Shown piece by piece: positions 41,561-51,456 of a DNA stretch of 64,000 bases (within the stretch, counting starts at the first letter, position 1; each line of letters begins with the position of its first letter). The DNA lies in the NCBI RefSeq assembly GCF_024623455.1, contig NZ_JANIPJ010000013.1, forward strand, positions 124,001 through 188,000, written 5' to 3'. Below the pieces are notes generated by a model. That model saw only the letters and a list, made by a program, of their open reading frames with translations, made no database searches and was not told the DNA's origin. Origin of the DNA: Paenibacillus soyae. Lineage in GTDB: Bacteria > Bacillota > Bacilli > Paenibacillales > Paenibacillaceae. The translations under genes were made by a program, and so were the position numbers.

Positions 41561-42880
41561 TCACTCGTCCTGCCTCCAATAAACGGCATGAACCGTTTGG
41601 CCGCCTCTAAACCCGCGGATTCCGTTCTCGATTTCGCTTCTTACTGTAGCGAGCATTTCCTCATCCAAGGACTGGAGTACCTCTTCAATGGCAAGTTCTG
41701 TAATAACCTGTTCGTAAGATAGAGTCCGGGGCGGGACATCGATCCAAAGAGACAGCTCTTCGCTAAATGCCTGGAGATGATCGCCGTACTGTTTGACTAT
41801 CGATTCGACCCTTGCTTTATCGCTTATACCGGCGGTCTCGAACGCTTCTTTCATCTGCAACCAATGCTTGTTTAGAGCCAGGAGGGCATGTCGTACATGC
41901 TCACCGGACCGGGGATGTGTGATTTTAACCGCTACGGAGGCAAGGCCCTCGGAAAAGAAGGTAATCGTCTCATTTGCCGGCACGAGCTTCCAGTTGCCTT
42001 GTTTATCAACAAATCCCGTACGATCCTCGGTTCGAACAAAGGCTAATCCTTCATGAAACGAGCGTGCCTCAAGAAACCGCGGCGGGATAGCCCAATTACC
42101 TGTAGAATCCAAGTAGCCCCACAGATGATCGGCTTTAGCTGCTGCGAGACCCTCTTGGAAGTCCTGCGCTTCCGTTAGTAGAGGCTGGACGACCCACAAA
42201 CCTGCTTTGTTGATGAAGCCTTGTCTGCCGCCGACATCTACTCGCGCTAAGCCTTCGGAGAAATGGTACGCGAAATCGAATTGAAAGGGAATCACTAGAT
42301 TTCCTTGCGCGTCGATATAACCATCCTTATTCCCACTGCGCACGGCAGCCAAGGATTCGTGATAGGTGAAGAATCGGTCCCATTCTAACGCGATGGTAAG
42401 GGTCCCTTCTTTATTGATCTGCCCATACTTTCCGTTCATTCCGACACAGGCTGTACCGCCAAAAAAGGGCATAGCTTCGTCGTAGGCGTATGGAATCACA
42501 AGGCGCCCTTCGAGATCGATGAAGCCGTATTTATTTTGAACTGCGACGGCTGCTCGATCTTCCGTAAACCGAAGGCTGTTATCAAACTCAAAGCCTGTGA
42601 TTGGCTTTCCATCACGATCGATAAAGGCTCTTTTTCCATCGTCACGGCTCACAATGGCCAAGCCCTGCCAATAATCGCCGATCCAATCGTAACGATCGCT
42701 GGTTCTTTGTCCGCTAGCATCAATGAAGTACCATCTTCCGCGCTCGCTCACGCGCGCCCTTCCTTCCTGGAATGGAAACGCGATTTCGAATTGCGGCTCG
42801 ATGACATACTCCTCTTGCATATTCACATAACCATACTGGGTATCCTTCGGCATTCCATATTGATTAAATGAATGTCGCAT
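41561..42880 (-). CDS. WG-repeat protein
   Basis: 439 residues. Eight or more tandem WG/KWG repeats (about 10-310) of the type KYGFIDLEGRLVIPYAYDEA and GYIDAQGNLVIPFQFDFAYH, forming beta-hairpin units, then a helical C-terminal domain (about 320-439). No signal peptide, so cytoplasmic. GAAGGGGAAC precedes the ATG on the minus strand. Heads a two-gene operon with the NUDIX hydrolase. WG-repeat proteins often act in protein contacts; the partner is unknown. Confidence 0.9.
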   Translation of the reverse strand: MRHSFNQYGMPKDTQYGYVNMQEEYVIEPQFEIAFPFQEGRARVSERGRWYFIDASGQRTSDRYDWIGDYWQGLAIVSRDDGKRAFIDRDGKPITGFEFDNSLRFTEDRAAVAVQNKYGFIDLEGRLVIPYAYDEAMPFFGGTACVGMNGKYGQINKEGTLTIALEWDRFFTYHESLAAVRSGNKDGYIDAQGNLVIPFQFDFAYHFSEGLARVDVGGRQGFINKAGLWVVQPLLTEAQDFQEGLAAAKADHLWGYLDSTGNWAIPPRFLEARSFHEGLAFVRTEDRTGFVDKQGNWKLVPANETITFFSEGLASVAVKITHPRSGEHVRHALLALNKHWLQMKEAFETAGISDKARVESIVKQYGDHLQAFSEELSLWIDVPPRTLSYEQVITELAIEEVLQSLDEEMLATVRSEIENGIRGFRGGQTVHAVYWRQDE

Positions 42881-43115
42881 CTCTTGTTCCCCTTCTGTCC
42901 AGATAGATTCTTTCGGGTCTAGTAATATTCCAAATTGTATATTACCATATTTTAGAATAGGAGAATGAAGGTATCAAGTATTGAGGTTAATGGTTATTTT
43001 TCACATATCCAAGAATGAGGTGATACTCATCACTCGTATCATTTTCTATGTCTGTATTGCAGCGGTTTTTGTCTAAAGAATAACGAAAACCAACCCGGAA
43101 AGAGGTGGCATTGAA

Positions 43116-43397
43116 TTGCGGGTTTTGGTAACTTGCTTAATCGTGGTGTTATTGTTAACAAGCTGCAACAATTATCGGGAAACCTTCATTATGGAAGGTG
43201 AAATAACATTCATAGATGCCGAAAAAAATCAAATGGATATTAACGGCCAGTCCATATACGCGGACAACATTTCTAAATATGAGATAGGTCAAAAAGTAAA
43301 GGTTACGTTAATTGATACAACCAGCCAAGATGACTGGGACCCCGAGGATTTCAAAGTGAAGGAAATCGTGGTCATAGATTTAAACGAGGAACGCTAG
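43116..43397 (+). CDS. small lipoprotein
   Basis: 93 residues from TTG 43116, seven bases after AGAGGTGG. Signal with lipobox LLLTSC (Cys about 17), then an OB-like strand pattern (GEITFIDAEKNQMDINGQSI, VKVTLIDTT) resembling small DUF3221-type lipoproteins. AT-rich. Extracellular, function unknown. Confidence 0.65.
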   Translation: MRVLVTCLIVVLLLTSCNNYRETFIMEGEITFIDAEKNQMDINGQSIYADNISKYEIGQKVKVTLIDTTSQDDWDPEDFKVKEIVVIDLNEER

Positions 43398-43448
43398 CGC
43401 TGAAGCGTTAGTGAAATCACTATTTCAAAATGAAGGGACAGTACTAAC

Positions 43449-43817
43449 ATGGAAAATGTATCGATTGAAGATAGATCGGAATCAATTAATTCTTTACAAT
43501 CGACAGTCCGCAAGCTCGAAAATGCCTTGTCACAGATGACTCAAAATGGCTCAAGTACAACCCTTGTAAAGAAAAGACTTAAAGCTGTTTCCATAGGGCT
43601 ATCCATGTTAGAACATGTTTGGAATAAAAAACCACACCAATTCACTAAGGAAGAATTAGCGGAAGCTCGTGATACTATTACCCGCCTATTTCCCTCGATT
43701 GAAAACAGTTATGCGAAGTCAAAGGCGGGAAGTCCCCAAAAAACGCTTTTAGAAAGAAGAATGAGAGCGTTGGAATTAGCTATTCAGGCGATTGACAACT
43801 CCGAGATGGATCTTTAG
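43449..43817 (+). CDS. hypothetical helical protein
   Basis: 122 residues, two long amphipathic helices (SLQSTVRKLENALSQMTQNG and the ending KTLLERRMRALELAIQAIDN). No family recognised. ATG preceded by AAGGGACAG. AT-rich. Its TAG overlaps a GTG that begins a tiny lipoprotein frame, so the two may be translationally coupled. Confidence 0.65.
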   Translation: MENVSIEDRSESINSLQSTVRKLENALSQMTQNGSSTTLVKKRLKAVSIGLSMLEHVWNKKPHQFTKEELAEARDTITRLFPSIENSYAKSKAGSPQKTLLERRMRALELAIQAIDNSEMDL

Positions 43818-43891
43818 TGAAACGGGGCATTATCAAACTGCTTGGAATTGTTGTCATTTGCCTGGGCTTATTATTAGGGTGTAATTATTGA
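43817..43891 (+). CDS. tiny lipoprotein-like peptide
   Basis: 24 codons from GTG 43817 to TGA 43889: a basic start (MKRGIIK), a hydrophobic core and LLLGC-N-Y, a perfect lipobox three residues from the end. The GTG overlaps the preceding TAG. If processed, the product would be just a lipid-modified C-N-Y tripeptide plus a free signal peptide, as in pheromone-type lipoproteins. Coding status is unproven. Confidence 0.45.
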   Translation: MKRGIIKLLGIVVICLGLLLGCNY

Positions 43892-43970
43892 TGAGGAAGG
43901 CGGACCCAATTCTCATATGACCTGGTGGGGGAATTAGCTAGCAGTGTGTAAACGAACGGGGACGTTCCAT

Positions 43971-44007
43971 AACAGCAGCAGTCAAGCCGAGCTTGGCCGC
44001 TGCTGTT
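43971..44007. terminator. bidirectional terminator-like hairpin
   Basis: AACAGCAGC / GCTGCTGTT arms with inner GCC/GGC pairing; lies between the tiny ORF and the convergent monooxygenase-like gene. Weak T-run (TCTATCTT). Confidence 0.6.
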
Positions 44008-44030
44008 CTATCTTCAAGGGAGTTGCCCGA

Positions 44031-44363
44031 TTACAGCCCGTCGAACCCGTACTCTCGTTCCACTCGGCAGATGCGAACCTTGTACTGCTTATACCATTCC
44101 TGCTTGCCTTTGTGTTGAGCCGCCTGATGGGCTTCGTCGCGCTTCCAGCTGCTGATCGCGTCCAGGCTCTCCCAATACGAAACCGTGATCCCCTCGCCCG
44201 AGGCGTCTCTTACGCTTTCGACGCCAAGGAACCCCGGCTGCCGCCGCGCCAGCTCCTCCATCCGATCCGCCATACTTCCATATCCATTATCCCCGTCCGT
44301 GCGCTTGCTATAGAAGATCACCGCGTAGTAGGGGGTTTTCCTTACTTGGCTGCCAGTTTCCAT
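44031..44363 (-). CDS. antibiotic-biosynthesis-monooxygenase (ABM)-like protein
   Basis: 110 residues, dimeric ferredoxin-like fold. YYAVIFYSKRTDGDNGYGSM, then RQPGFLGVESVRDASGEGIT and SYWESLDAISSWKRDEAHQA are classic for the ABM/YgiN-type family, some of which degrade haem or oxidise quinones. ATG 44363 (minus) has AAGGAG ten bases upstream; an in-frame ATG 34 codons earlier lacks one. Divergent from the ROK regulator. Confidence 0.88.
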   Translation of the reverse strand: METGSQVRKTPYYAVIFYSKRTDGDNGYGSMADRMEELARRQPGFLGVESVRDASGEGITVSYWESLDAISSWKRDEAHQAAQHKGKQEWYKQYKVRICRVEREYGFDGL

Positions 44364-44456
44364 TCCCGTCCATCTCCTTCGAGGTAGTTTGATTAAATCG
44401 ATTATAGCTTGCTGCAATGGATAAGAAAATGAACCGAAGGAAATTGATTTTTTTTG

Positions 44457-44511
44457 TTGCGCCAATGGCGCCGCTAAGTTATGATCGAGAAGACTTATTA
44501 AACGCGTTTAA
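44457..44511 (+). promoter_or_regulatory. promoter and palindromic operator of the ROK gene
   Basis: TTGCGC (44457-44462), 17-base spacer, TATGAT (44480-44485). Just downstream, TTAAACGCGTTTAA (44498-44511) is a perfect 14-bp palindrome, well placed for repression of the gene at 44520 by its own ROK product. Confidence 0.65.
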
Positions 44512-44519
44512 AAAGTGTC

Positions 44520-45563
44520 TTGGCTAAGGGGGCGAACGATATCAACGAGCGCCCGACTCATCCGAACGATGTGAAAAACGAAATTTTTCGCCGTATCCGC
44601 GAGGCGCTCCTAGCCGCGAGCAGCGCCACGAAGGCGGAGCTCAGCCAGCAGCTCGGCATCAGCTTTCCGACGGTCGGCAAGTTTCTGTCGCGAATGGAGA
44701 AGGAAGGGGAGGTGCGGCTGGCCGGTCTCGACGATTCGAGCGGAGGGCGAAGAGCGAACCGGTACGCGTATAACCCGGAGTTCAGCCTTGGTCTAGCCGT
44801 ATTCCTGGAGAAGGCGGAAACCAACTATACGATCTTCAACTGCATGGGCGAAGCGAAAGAGCAGGGCTCAGGCCCCGGCGTCCTTGCGGATGGCGTTCGC
44901 GGCTTGTCTGACCTGATCGAAGGATTGCTCGCTCGCTTTCCCAAGCTTTGCTCGCTCGCGATTGGCGTGCCGGGCGCGGTCAATAACGGCAGGATCATTT
45001 ATATTCCGAGCTATGAGGCGTTCCATCAATTTGATATGAAGAGCTACTTCGAGGAACGGCTCGGCATCCCCGTCGTCGTCGAGAACGATATGAACGCGGC
45101 CATCCTTGGATATCATGCCCGCAGGCCCGATGCGGACTTGCCTTCTCGCGTCTACGTGTTGTTCGGCAAGAACGGCGCGGGCGCCGGCATCATGGTAGGC
45201 GGAGCCCTCGTGCGGGGGAACACGTCGTTCTCCGGGGAGATCAGCTTCATCCCGCAGTACGACGACCGCAATTTCCTGAAGGCTCTCGATCAGGCGATCG
45301 TACCGGGGGATATGACGCCCGAAGGCATCGACGCGGTCAGCCGATTGGTCGCCGCGTTCACGGCCATGATCAATCCTCGCACGATCGTATTCGATCGGGA
45401 CGAGGCGAACGAGGATTTGCTGTCTCGAATCGCGCGGAGAAGCACGGACTATGTGCCGCGGGAGCATCTGCCGGAGCTGGTCGCCAGCGATTGGAGACAA
45501 GATTATTTGCTCGGGCTGCAGACGTTGGGGCTTGGGCTTATCGTGTCCGGGGCCCATAACTAA
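44520..45563 (+). CDS. ROK-family transcriptional regulator
   Basis: 347 residues. N-terminal winged helix (LSQQLGISFPTVGKFLSRME, about 30-75) and an ASKHA/ROK sugar-binding domain (LAIGVPGAVNNG, VVENDMNAAILGY). The usual CxCGxxGCxE zinc cluster of ROK proteins is absent, and the domain is shorter in its second half. Start TTG 44520 lacks a good ribosome site; GTG 44571 is an alternative. It is followed 28 bases later by an MFS carrier, so it likely senses a sugar and controls its uptake. Confidence 0.88.
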   Translation: MAKGANDINERPTHPNDVKNEIFRRIREALLAASSATKAELSQQLGISFPTVGKFLSRMEKEGEVRLAGLDDSSGGRRANRYAYNPEFSLGLAVFLEKAETNYTIFNCMGEAKEQGSGPGVLADGVRGLSDLIEGLLARFPKLCSLAIGVPGAVNNGRIIYIPSYEAFHQFDMKSYFEERLGIPVVVENDMNAAILGYHARRPDADLPSRVYVLFGKNGAGAGIMVGGALVRGNTSFSGEISFIPQYDDRNFLKALDQAIVPGDMTPEGIDAVSRLVAAFTAMINPRTIVFDRDEANEDLLSRIARRSTDYVPREHLPELVASDWRQDYLLGLQTLGLGLIVSGAHN

Positions 45564-45591
45564 TGAATGCGGACGTACTACACGGAAGCAG

Positions 45592-46809
45592 GTGAACATC
45601 ATCGCTACATTCTTTTTGCTTATTATTTATTTGGCTTTTATTAGCTTAGGGTTGCCGGATTCCTTGCTCGGGACGGCCTGGCCCGTCATGCAGGCGGAGA
45701 TGGGCGCGCCGCTGGATACGGCGGGGCTGCTCTATATGCTGACGGCCGCGGGAACGATTGTGTCCAGTCTTGCGAGCGGGGCGGTAATCGAGCGATTCGG
45801 CACGGGGAAGGTGACGCTTGTCAGCTGCATCATGACGGCGGGAGCATTGCTCGGCTTCGCGTTTGCTCCTTCGCTGCCTTGGCTGCTGCTCCTGACCGTT
45901 CCGCTCGGGTTAGGCGCGGGTGCGGTTGATTCCGGGCTGAATAACTATGTCGCGGAGCATTACAAGGCGCATCATATGAGCTGGCTGCACTGCTTCTGGG
46001 GCGTCGGCGCGACGACGGGACCCATTATTATGGCGGGATTCGTCATGAAGGACTGGCGTGACGGCTTCCTGACGGTGGCAGGCATTCAGTTCGCGCTTGT
46101 CGTCATCTTATTCCTCACGCTCCCATTATGGGGCAAAGTAGCACGTCTCAGCTCGAACAACGCGGACGAACAAGCGGCCGCTTCGGAGACAGGGGATGAG
46201 CAGTCGGCGGACGCGGGAAGCTCCGTCAAGCCGCTTCGGATACGCGGCGTGAAGGTCGGTCTCATGTCTTTCCTCTTTTATTGCGGCATCGAAGCCTCGG
46301 TCGGACTGTGGGGCAGCAGCTTCCTGGTAGAGATGAAGGGCTTGCAGGCCGCGCAAGCCGCCGAATGGGTGTCCTTGTATTACGGGGGCATTACGGTTGG
46401 CCGGTTCGTGACGGGGTTCATTACGTTCAAAGTCGGCAATCAGCTTCTCATTAGGGGAGGCCAGCTCATGGCGCTTGCCGGCGCGCTGCTGCTCGTTCTG
46501 CCGCTGCCGCCCGCATTCTCGCTGGCGGGCTTGATTATCCTCGGACTGGGCCTTGCCCCGATCTTCCCGTGCATGCTGCACGAGACGCCCGCGCGCTACG
46601 GCAAGCGGCACTCGCAGCGCATTATGGGCTATCAGATGGCCGTGGCCTATACGGGCAGCACGCTTCTGCCTCCGCTGCTCGGTTTTCTGGCTTCGCGCAC
46701 GACGATTGGCATATTTCCATTCTACATTGCGATATTCGCAGCCGCGATGCTGTTATTCTCGGAGCTGCTGGGCCGTCTATTGGCCGGCAGGCGAGAAAGG
46801 ACCGCCTAA
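45592..46809 (+). CDS. MFS sugar transporter (FucP-like group)
   Basis: 405 residues, twelve membrane segments. SLGLPDSLLGTAWPVMQAEM near the N-terminus and GLAPIFPCMLHETPARYGKR late are typical of FucP/YfkF-like MFS carriers. GTG 45592 begins inside the first membrane segment and has GGAAG before it; longer frames read into the ROK gene. Downstream of the ROK regulator, so a substrate-induced uptake system is likely. Substrate unknown. Confidence 0.9.
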   Translation: MNIIATFFLLIIYLAFISLGLPDSLLGTAWPVMQAEMGAPLDTAGLLYMLTAAGTIVSSLASGAVIERFGTGKVTLVSCIMTAGALLGFAFAPSLPWLLLLTVPLGLGAGAVDSGLNNYVAEHYKAHHMSWLHCFWGVGATTGPIIMAGFVMKDWRDGFLTVAGIQFALVVILFLTLPLWGKVARLSSNNADEQAAASETGDEQSADAGSSVKPLRIRGVKVGLMSFLFYCGIEASVGLWGSSFLVEMKGLQAAQAAEWVSLYYGGITVGRFVTGFITFKVGNQLLIRGGQLMALAGALLLVLPLPPAFSLAGLIILGLGLAPIFPCMLHETPARYGKRHSQRIMGYQMAVAYTGSTLLPPLLGFLASRTTIGIFPFYIAIFAAAMLLFSELLGRLLAGRRERTA

Positions 46810-46812
46810 AGA

Positions 46813-46849
46813 AAGCCCCGTTCTTCTTGTCATAAGAAGAACGGGGCTT
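46813..46849. terminator. bidirectional terminator
   Basis: Perfect 16-bp arms AAGCCCCGTTCTTCTT / complement (46813-46828, 46834-46849). Separates the MFS gene from the convergent diguanylate cyclase; minus-strand tail TTTCTTT. Confidence 0.85.
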
Positions 46850-46874
46850 GTTCATGCATCCGTGCGGACGCTTC

Positions 46875-47522
46875 TTAGGAATGCTTCTTGGTAGCTTTGG
46901 TGCGATACATATTCTCGTCGGCCGTCTTGATCAGGCTGGACAAGTCCTTATGCTCCTTTTCGTTATAGACGGCGGAACCGATCGAAATCGATACGCGGAA
47001 GCCCATTTCATCGGACAGGGCGGCAATCTCTTTCTGAATTCGCCCCATAAGCACCTCGACCCCCGACTGCTCTTTGTATTGGCCGAGCACAAGAAATTCA
47101 TCGCCTCCCCAACGGGACACGATATCGATCTTGCGGGTGTTAAGCTGAAGAATTTGGCTGATTCGCTGGAGGACGGTGTCTCCTATTTGATGATTGTATA
47201 CATCGTTAATTTCTTTGAAGTTATCGCAATCCAAGAGAAGGACGAACAGATTGCTGCTTGTCCGGCTGGCGATCGCCGCGATCTTGTCGAAGGATTGGAT
47301 GACGAACCGGCGGTTGTAGAGGTTGGTGAGAACGTCCTTCTCGGAATAGTACAATGCTTTGTCATACTGGTGCCCGGCCCAATAAGCGAGGGCGAAGAAG
47401 AGCGGGTAACCCAGTATGTCCATCATGTCGACCATCCCGTCGCGCAAGTAATAATAAAGAATGTATACCGTATGAAGGGACAGCGTTATGCTTACTACGA
47501 GAAGCCTGCCTTTATATTTCAT
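46875..47522 (-). CDS. membrane diguanylate cyclase (GGDEF)
   Basis: 215 residues. Two membrane segments (about 5-55), then a GGDEF domain: EKDVLTNLYNRRF, LLLDCDNFKEIND (metal/phosphate Asp), RWGGDEFLVL (intact active site) and ISIGSAVY. It makes c-di-GMP. An RxxD inhibitory site five residues before GGDEF is not evident (RKIDIVSR gives R-x-x-D, so weak product inhibition is possible). ATG 47522 (minus) has GAGGA ten bases before it. A c-di-GMP riboswitch lies 5 kb away. Confidence 0.93.
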   Translation of the reverse strand: MKYKGRLLVVSITLSLHTVYILYYYLRDGMVDMMDILGYPLFFALAYWAGHQYDKALYYSEKDVLTNLYNRRFVIQSFDKIAAIASRTSSNLFVLLLDCDNFKEINDVYNHQIGDTVLQRISQILQLNTRKIDIVSRWGGDEFLVLGQYKEQSGVEVLMGRIQKEIAALSDEMGFRVSISIGSAVYNEKEHKDLSSLIKTADENMYRTKATKKHS

Positions 47523-47531
47523 GCTTGTCAC

Positions 47532-47926
47532 ATCCTCATGCTGGTTCTAAAGGTGCTGCGCTGTAATTGGGACTATTGTACCACGAAAGCTTATCCGTAA
47601 GAAATGAATATTTTCTCCAGCTGCTGGCAAGGATGTAAATAACATTTGGTCATACAAGTGAGATGACTAGAGCGTGGATTTGCAGACAAGGCAGCGGTTT
47701 CTCGTGATGCTCCGGGCATTGTAGCGGAACAAAGGGGAGGAGCTCGTTGACTGGGTGGAGACCGCCAAAGCCGAGGGCTTCCGATATTAAGGGTGTTAAC
47801 TATGCCCCATCGTTCCGAGCGGGACGGCGTGGGCTTTTTTCGTTGCGCTTGCATCAGGGATTTAAATGGCTATATTTGGGAATAATGCCATGGAGACAAT
47901 CCTGTTGGAAGGAGCGGGCGGTAATC
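47532..47926 (+). other. structured intergenic region
   Basis: No gene in these 395 bases. From about 47715 to 47845 several small hairpins can be drawn (GGTGG-AGA-CCGCC, AGCC-GAG-GGCT), ending in a terminator GCCCCATCGT...ACGGCGTGGGC with six T at 47837-47842. This arrangement resembles a cis-regulatory leader of the gene at 47927, but I could not match it to a known riboswitch class. Confidence 0.4.
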
Positions 47927-48433
47927 ATGCATATAGGCGTAACCCTATTGATTTTAGGGCTGAACTGGCGATTCGGAACGTTCCGCCGCTGGCAGGAGTT
48001 TCATGCGACACTGCTCTATGTAACGTTATGCGATCTCCTGTACTAGTGCATTTGCTACAATTACATGCTTTGGACGTATGAGCCGGTCTGGCCGGTCTCC
48101 AGCCAGCTATTTACAAATTCAATGTATTCGTTTCTATTTTTGCCCGCGATGACGCTCCTTTATTTGTCGAGGTTCCCGTTCGAGAAGACGTTCCGGGCAA
48201 AAGGGATCTATATGGCCAAGTGGTTTGTTATCTTTACGGCGGGAGAGTGGATCTACTTAAGGACGGATCATATGACACATGATCTAGGCTGGACGCTCGC
48301 GTGGTCCATGTTATTCTATGTCATGATGTTTGGGATGATCTTGCTTCACCATAAGAAACCGCTGTGGGCTTACCTGATCAGTGCCGGCTTTATTGCATTT
48401 TTGATGCTTGTTTTTCAAGTGCCGATTCGTTAG
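47927..48433 (+). pseudogene. CBO0543-like membrane protein interrupted by in-frame TAG
   Basis: One 169-codon frame from ATG 47927 (GGAAGGAG upstream) encodes four to five membrane segments; TAG at 48044-48046 splits it after residue 39, and the sequence continues in frame CICYNYMLWTYEPVWPVSSQ to 48433. LLY...YNYMLW, EWIYLRTDHMTHDLGW and HHKKPLWAYL match the CBO0543 family, whose length this frame equals. Either a nonsense pseudogene or two fragments; the second starts at ATG 48065. Confidence 0.7.
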
Positions 48434-48451
48434 ATAGGAACCCGCAATCGA

Positions 48452-48489
48452 AAGGCGGAGCAGAAGGCAACTTCTGTCCGCCTTTTTTT
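48452..48489 (+). terminator. terminator after the CBO0543-like gene
   Basis: AAGGCGGAGCAGAAG / CTTCTGTCCGCCTT stem, GCAA loop, seven T. Confidence 0.9.
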
Positions 48490-48622
48490 GCGCGTTATTG
48501 CATATGCATAGGGATATTAAGGGGTATTTCCCATTAACTTTACAGCTAGATTCATAGACAACAGCTACGTAAACTCGTTAGAATCATAGGGATGATAGAA
48601 TTCGAAACAAGAGGAGTGAATC

Positions 48623-50113
<1,491 letters not shown>

Positions 50114-50119
50114 AAAATA

Positions 50120-50164
50120 AAGCCGGCCTGCATCAGCGTTTGTGCTGATGCGGGCCGGCTTTTT
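50120..50164. terminator. bidirectional terminator
   Basis: AAGCCGGCCTGCATCAGC arm and its near-complement, loop GTTTGT, TTTTT tail on plus; A-rich run on the minus side. Serves the chitinase and the convergent GH88 gene. Confidence 0.9.
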
Positions 50165-50191
50165 GGCTTGCGCTTATATCCGTATTCCGCT

Positions 50192-51328
50192 CTAGTCTCG
50201 CTCGTACCAGTAGCCCGTCAAGCCTTTCTCCAGCCGAAGAAGCGTCTCCAGATAGAAATAATCGCCCCAGATTACATAGTCGTCCGGCGCGGCTCCGCCT
50301 CTTACCGAATAGGAGCCGCGTTTCAGCAAGCCCTGCGCGTCCTCTTCGCCGATCGTCGAGTAGTTCTTAACGAGCGAGGTCATGGAGCGCTCCACGGCAT
50401 CTTGCAGCATGGCGCGGTCCGGATCGTCGGCGCTCAGGAAGCCAAGAATTTCGAGCATGCCTGCGGCGGCAATGGCCGACGCCGAGCTGTCTCGTTTCGT
50501 CTCCGGCGTGACAGGCGCGTCGAAGTCCCAATATACGACATCGTCCTCCGGGAATCGTTCGATGAAGTAGCGCGCAAGCCGCTTGGCCGTCTCCAGATAC
50601 TCCGGCTGACCAAGGTAGCGGTAGGCGAGCGCGAAGCCGTAAATGCCCCATGCCTGGCCGCGCGTCCAAGTCGAGCCGTCGCGATAGCCTTGCGCCGTGC
50701 CGCCGCGCAGCGAATCTCCCGTTTCTTGATCGAAGTAGAAGGTGTGGTAGGACGAGTCGTCTCCGCGTACAAGGAAGCGGCGGCTCTTATCGGAATGGGT
50801 AGCGGCGATTTGGCGGTATTTCTCGTCGCCGGTATGCTTGTATGCCCAATGAAGCAGCGGCAGGTTCATCATGCAGTCGATAATAATGCGGCCGCCGTTC
50901 TCGGGATCGTCCTTCCGTCCCCATGCTTGCAGGATTTGCGTCTTCTCCCGCCATCTCTCCAGCAGCACGTCGGCAGCCTCGAGCGTCAGCTTCTTCGCGG
51001 CCTCGTCCTTCTCGATGATCCATTGCGCTTTGGCGGAGAGGGAATAGAGGAAGCCGATATCGTGATGGTCGAGGTTGGTCCGGTTCTCGAGCCGGCGGCG
51101 GAAGTTGCCGACCGTCTTGGCGGCCGCTTCGCGGAACGCTTCGTCTCCCGAATATTCGTAGCTGAGCCAGAGCATGCCTGACCAGAAGCCTTCGGTCCAG
51201 TCGGTATTGTTGTTCAGTTGATAGACCCGGTCACCGTTACTGACATGGGGGAATTGGTCCCCGAAGCGGGCGATGTCCGCCCGAACAACGCGCAGCGCGT
51301 CCTCGATTGCTTGCTTCCACATCGTCAT
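50192..51328 (-). CDS. unsaturated glucuronyl hydrolase (GH88)
   Basis: 378 residues, cytoplasmic alpha/alpha six-barrel. The two conserved acids of GH88 appear as Asp90 in LDHHDIGFLY and Asp151 in IIIDCMMNLPLLHW, aligned with Asp88 and Asp149 of Bacillus UGL; NTDWTEGFWSGMLW and RGQAWGIYGFALAYRY are further hallmarks. It hydrates and cleaves unsaturated disaccharides made by polysaccharide lyases (glycosaminoglycans, gellan, xanthan). AGGGAGG precedes the ATG on the minus strand. Divergent from an AraC regulator. Confidence 0.93.
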   Translation of the reverse strand: MTMWKQAIEDALRVVRADIARFGDQFPHVSNGDRVYQLNNNTDWTEGFWSGMLWLSYEYSGDEAFREAAAKTVGNFRRRLENRTNLDHHDIGFLYSLSAKAQWIIEKDEAAKKLTLEAADVLLERWREKTQILQAWGRKDDPENGGRIIIDCMMNLPLLHWAYKHTGDEKYRQIAATHSDKSRRFLVRGDDSSYHTFYFDQETGDSLRGGTAQGYRDGSTWTRGQAWGIYGFALAYRYLGQPEYLETAKRLARYFIERFPEDDVVYWDFDAPVTPETKRDSSASAIAAAGMLEILGFLSADDPDRAMLQDAVERSMTSLVKNYSTIGEEDAQGLLKRGSYSVRGGAAPDDYVIWGDYFYLETLLRLEKGLTGYWYERD

Positions 51329-51456
51329 AAGAAAGCCTCCCTGTACTTATCGGCGTTTTGTTTGCTTGGATTCATTATAACGCCGATGCGGTTCCGTTTT
51401 TTTGTGATAATATATAGCTATATTGCGATTATGCCCAAGAAGGGAGAGAGGACCCG

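Noticed and set aside
47640..47845. c-di-GMP, guanidine, fluoride or T-box element before 47927
   Set aside because: Hairpins are present, but none of the sequence signatures of those classes could be matched, so only an unassigned structure is reported.
34033..48433. TAG recoding (pyrrolysine or suppressor) from two in-frame ambers
   Set aside because: TAG is used as a normal stop by many genes here, and one neighbouring remnant is also broken by TGA; pseudogenes explain it more simply.
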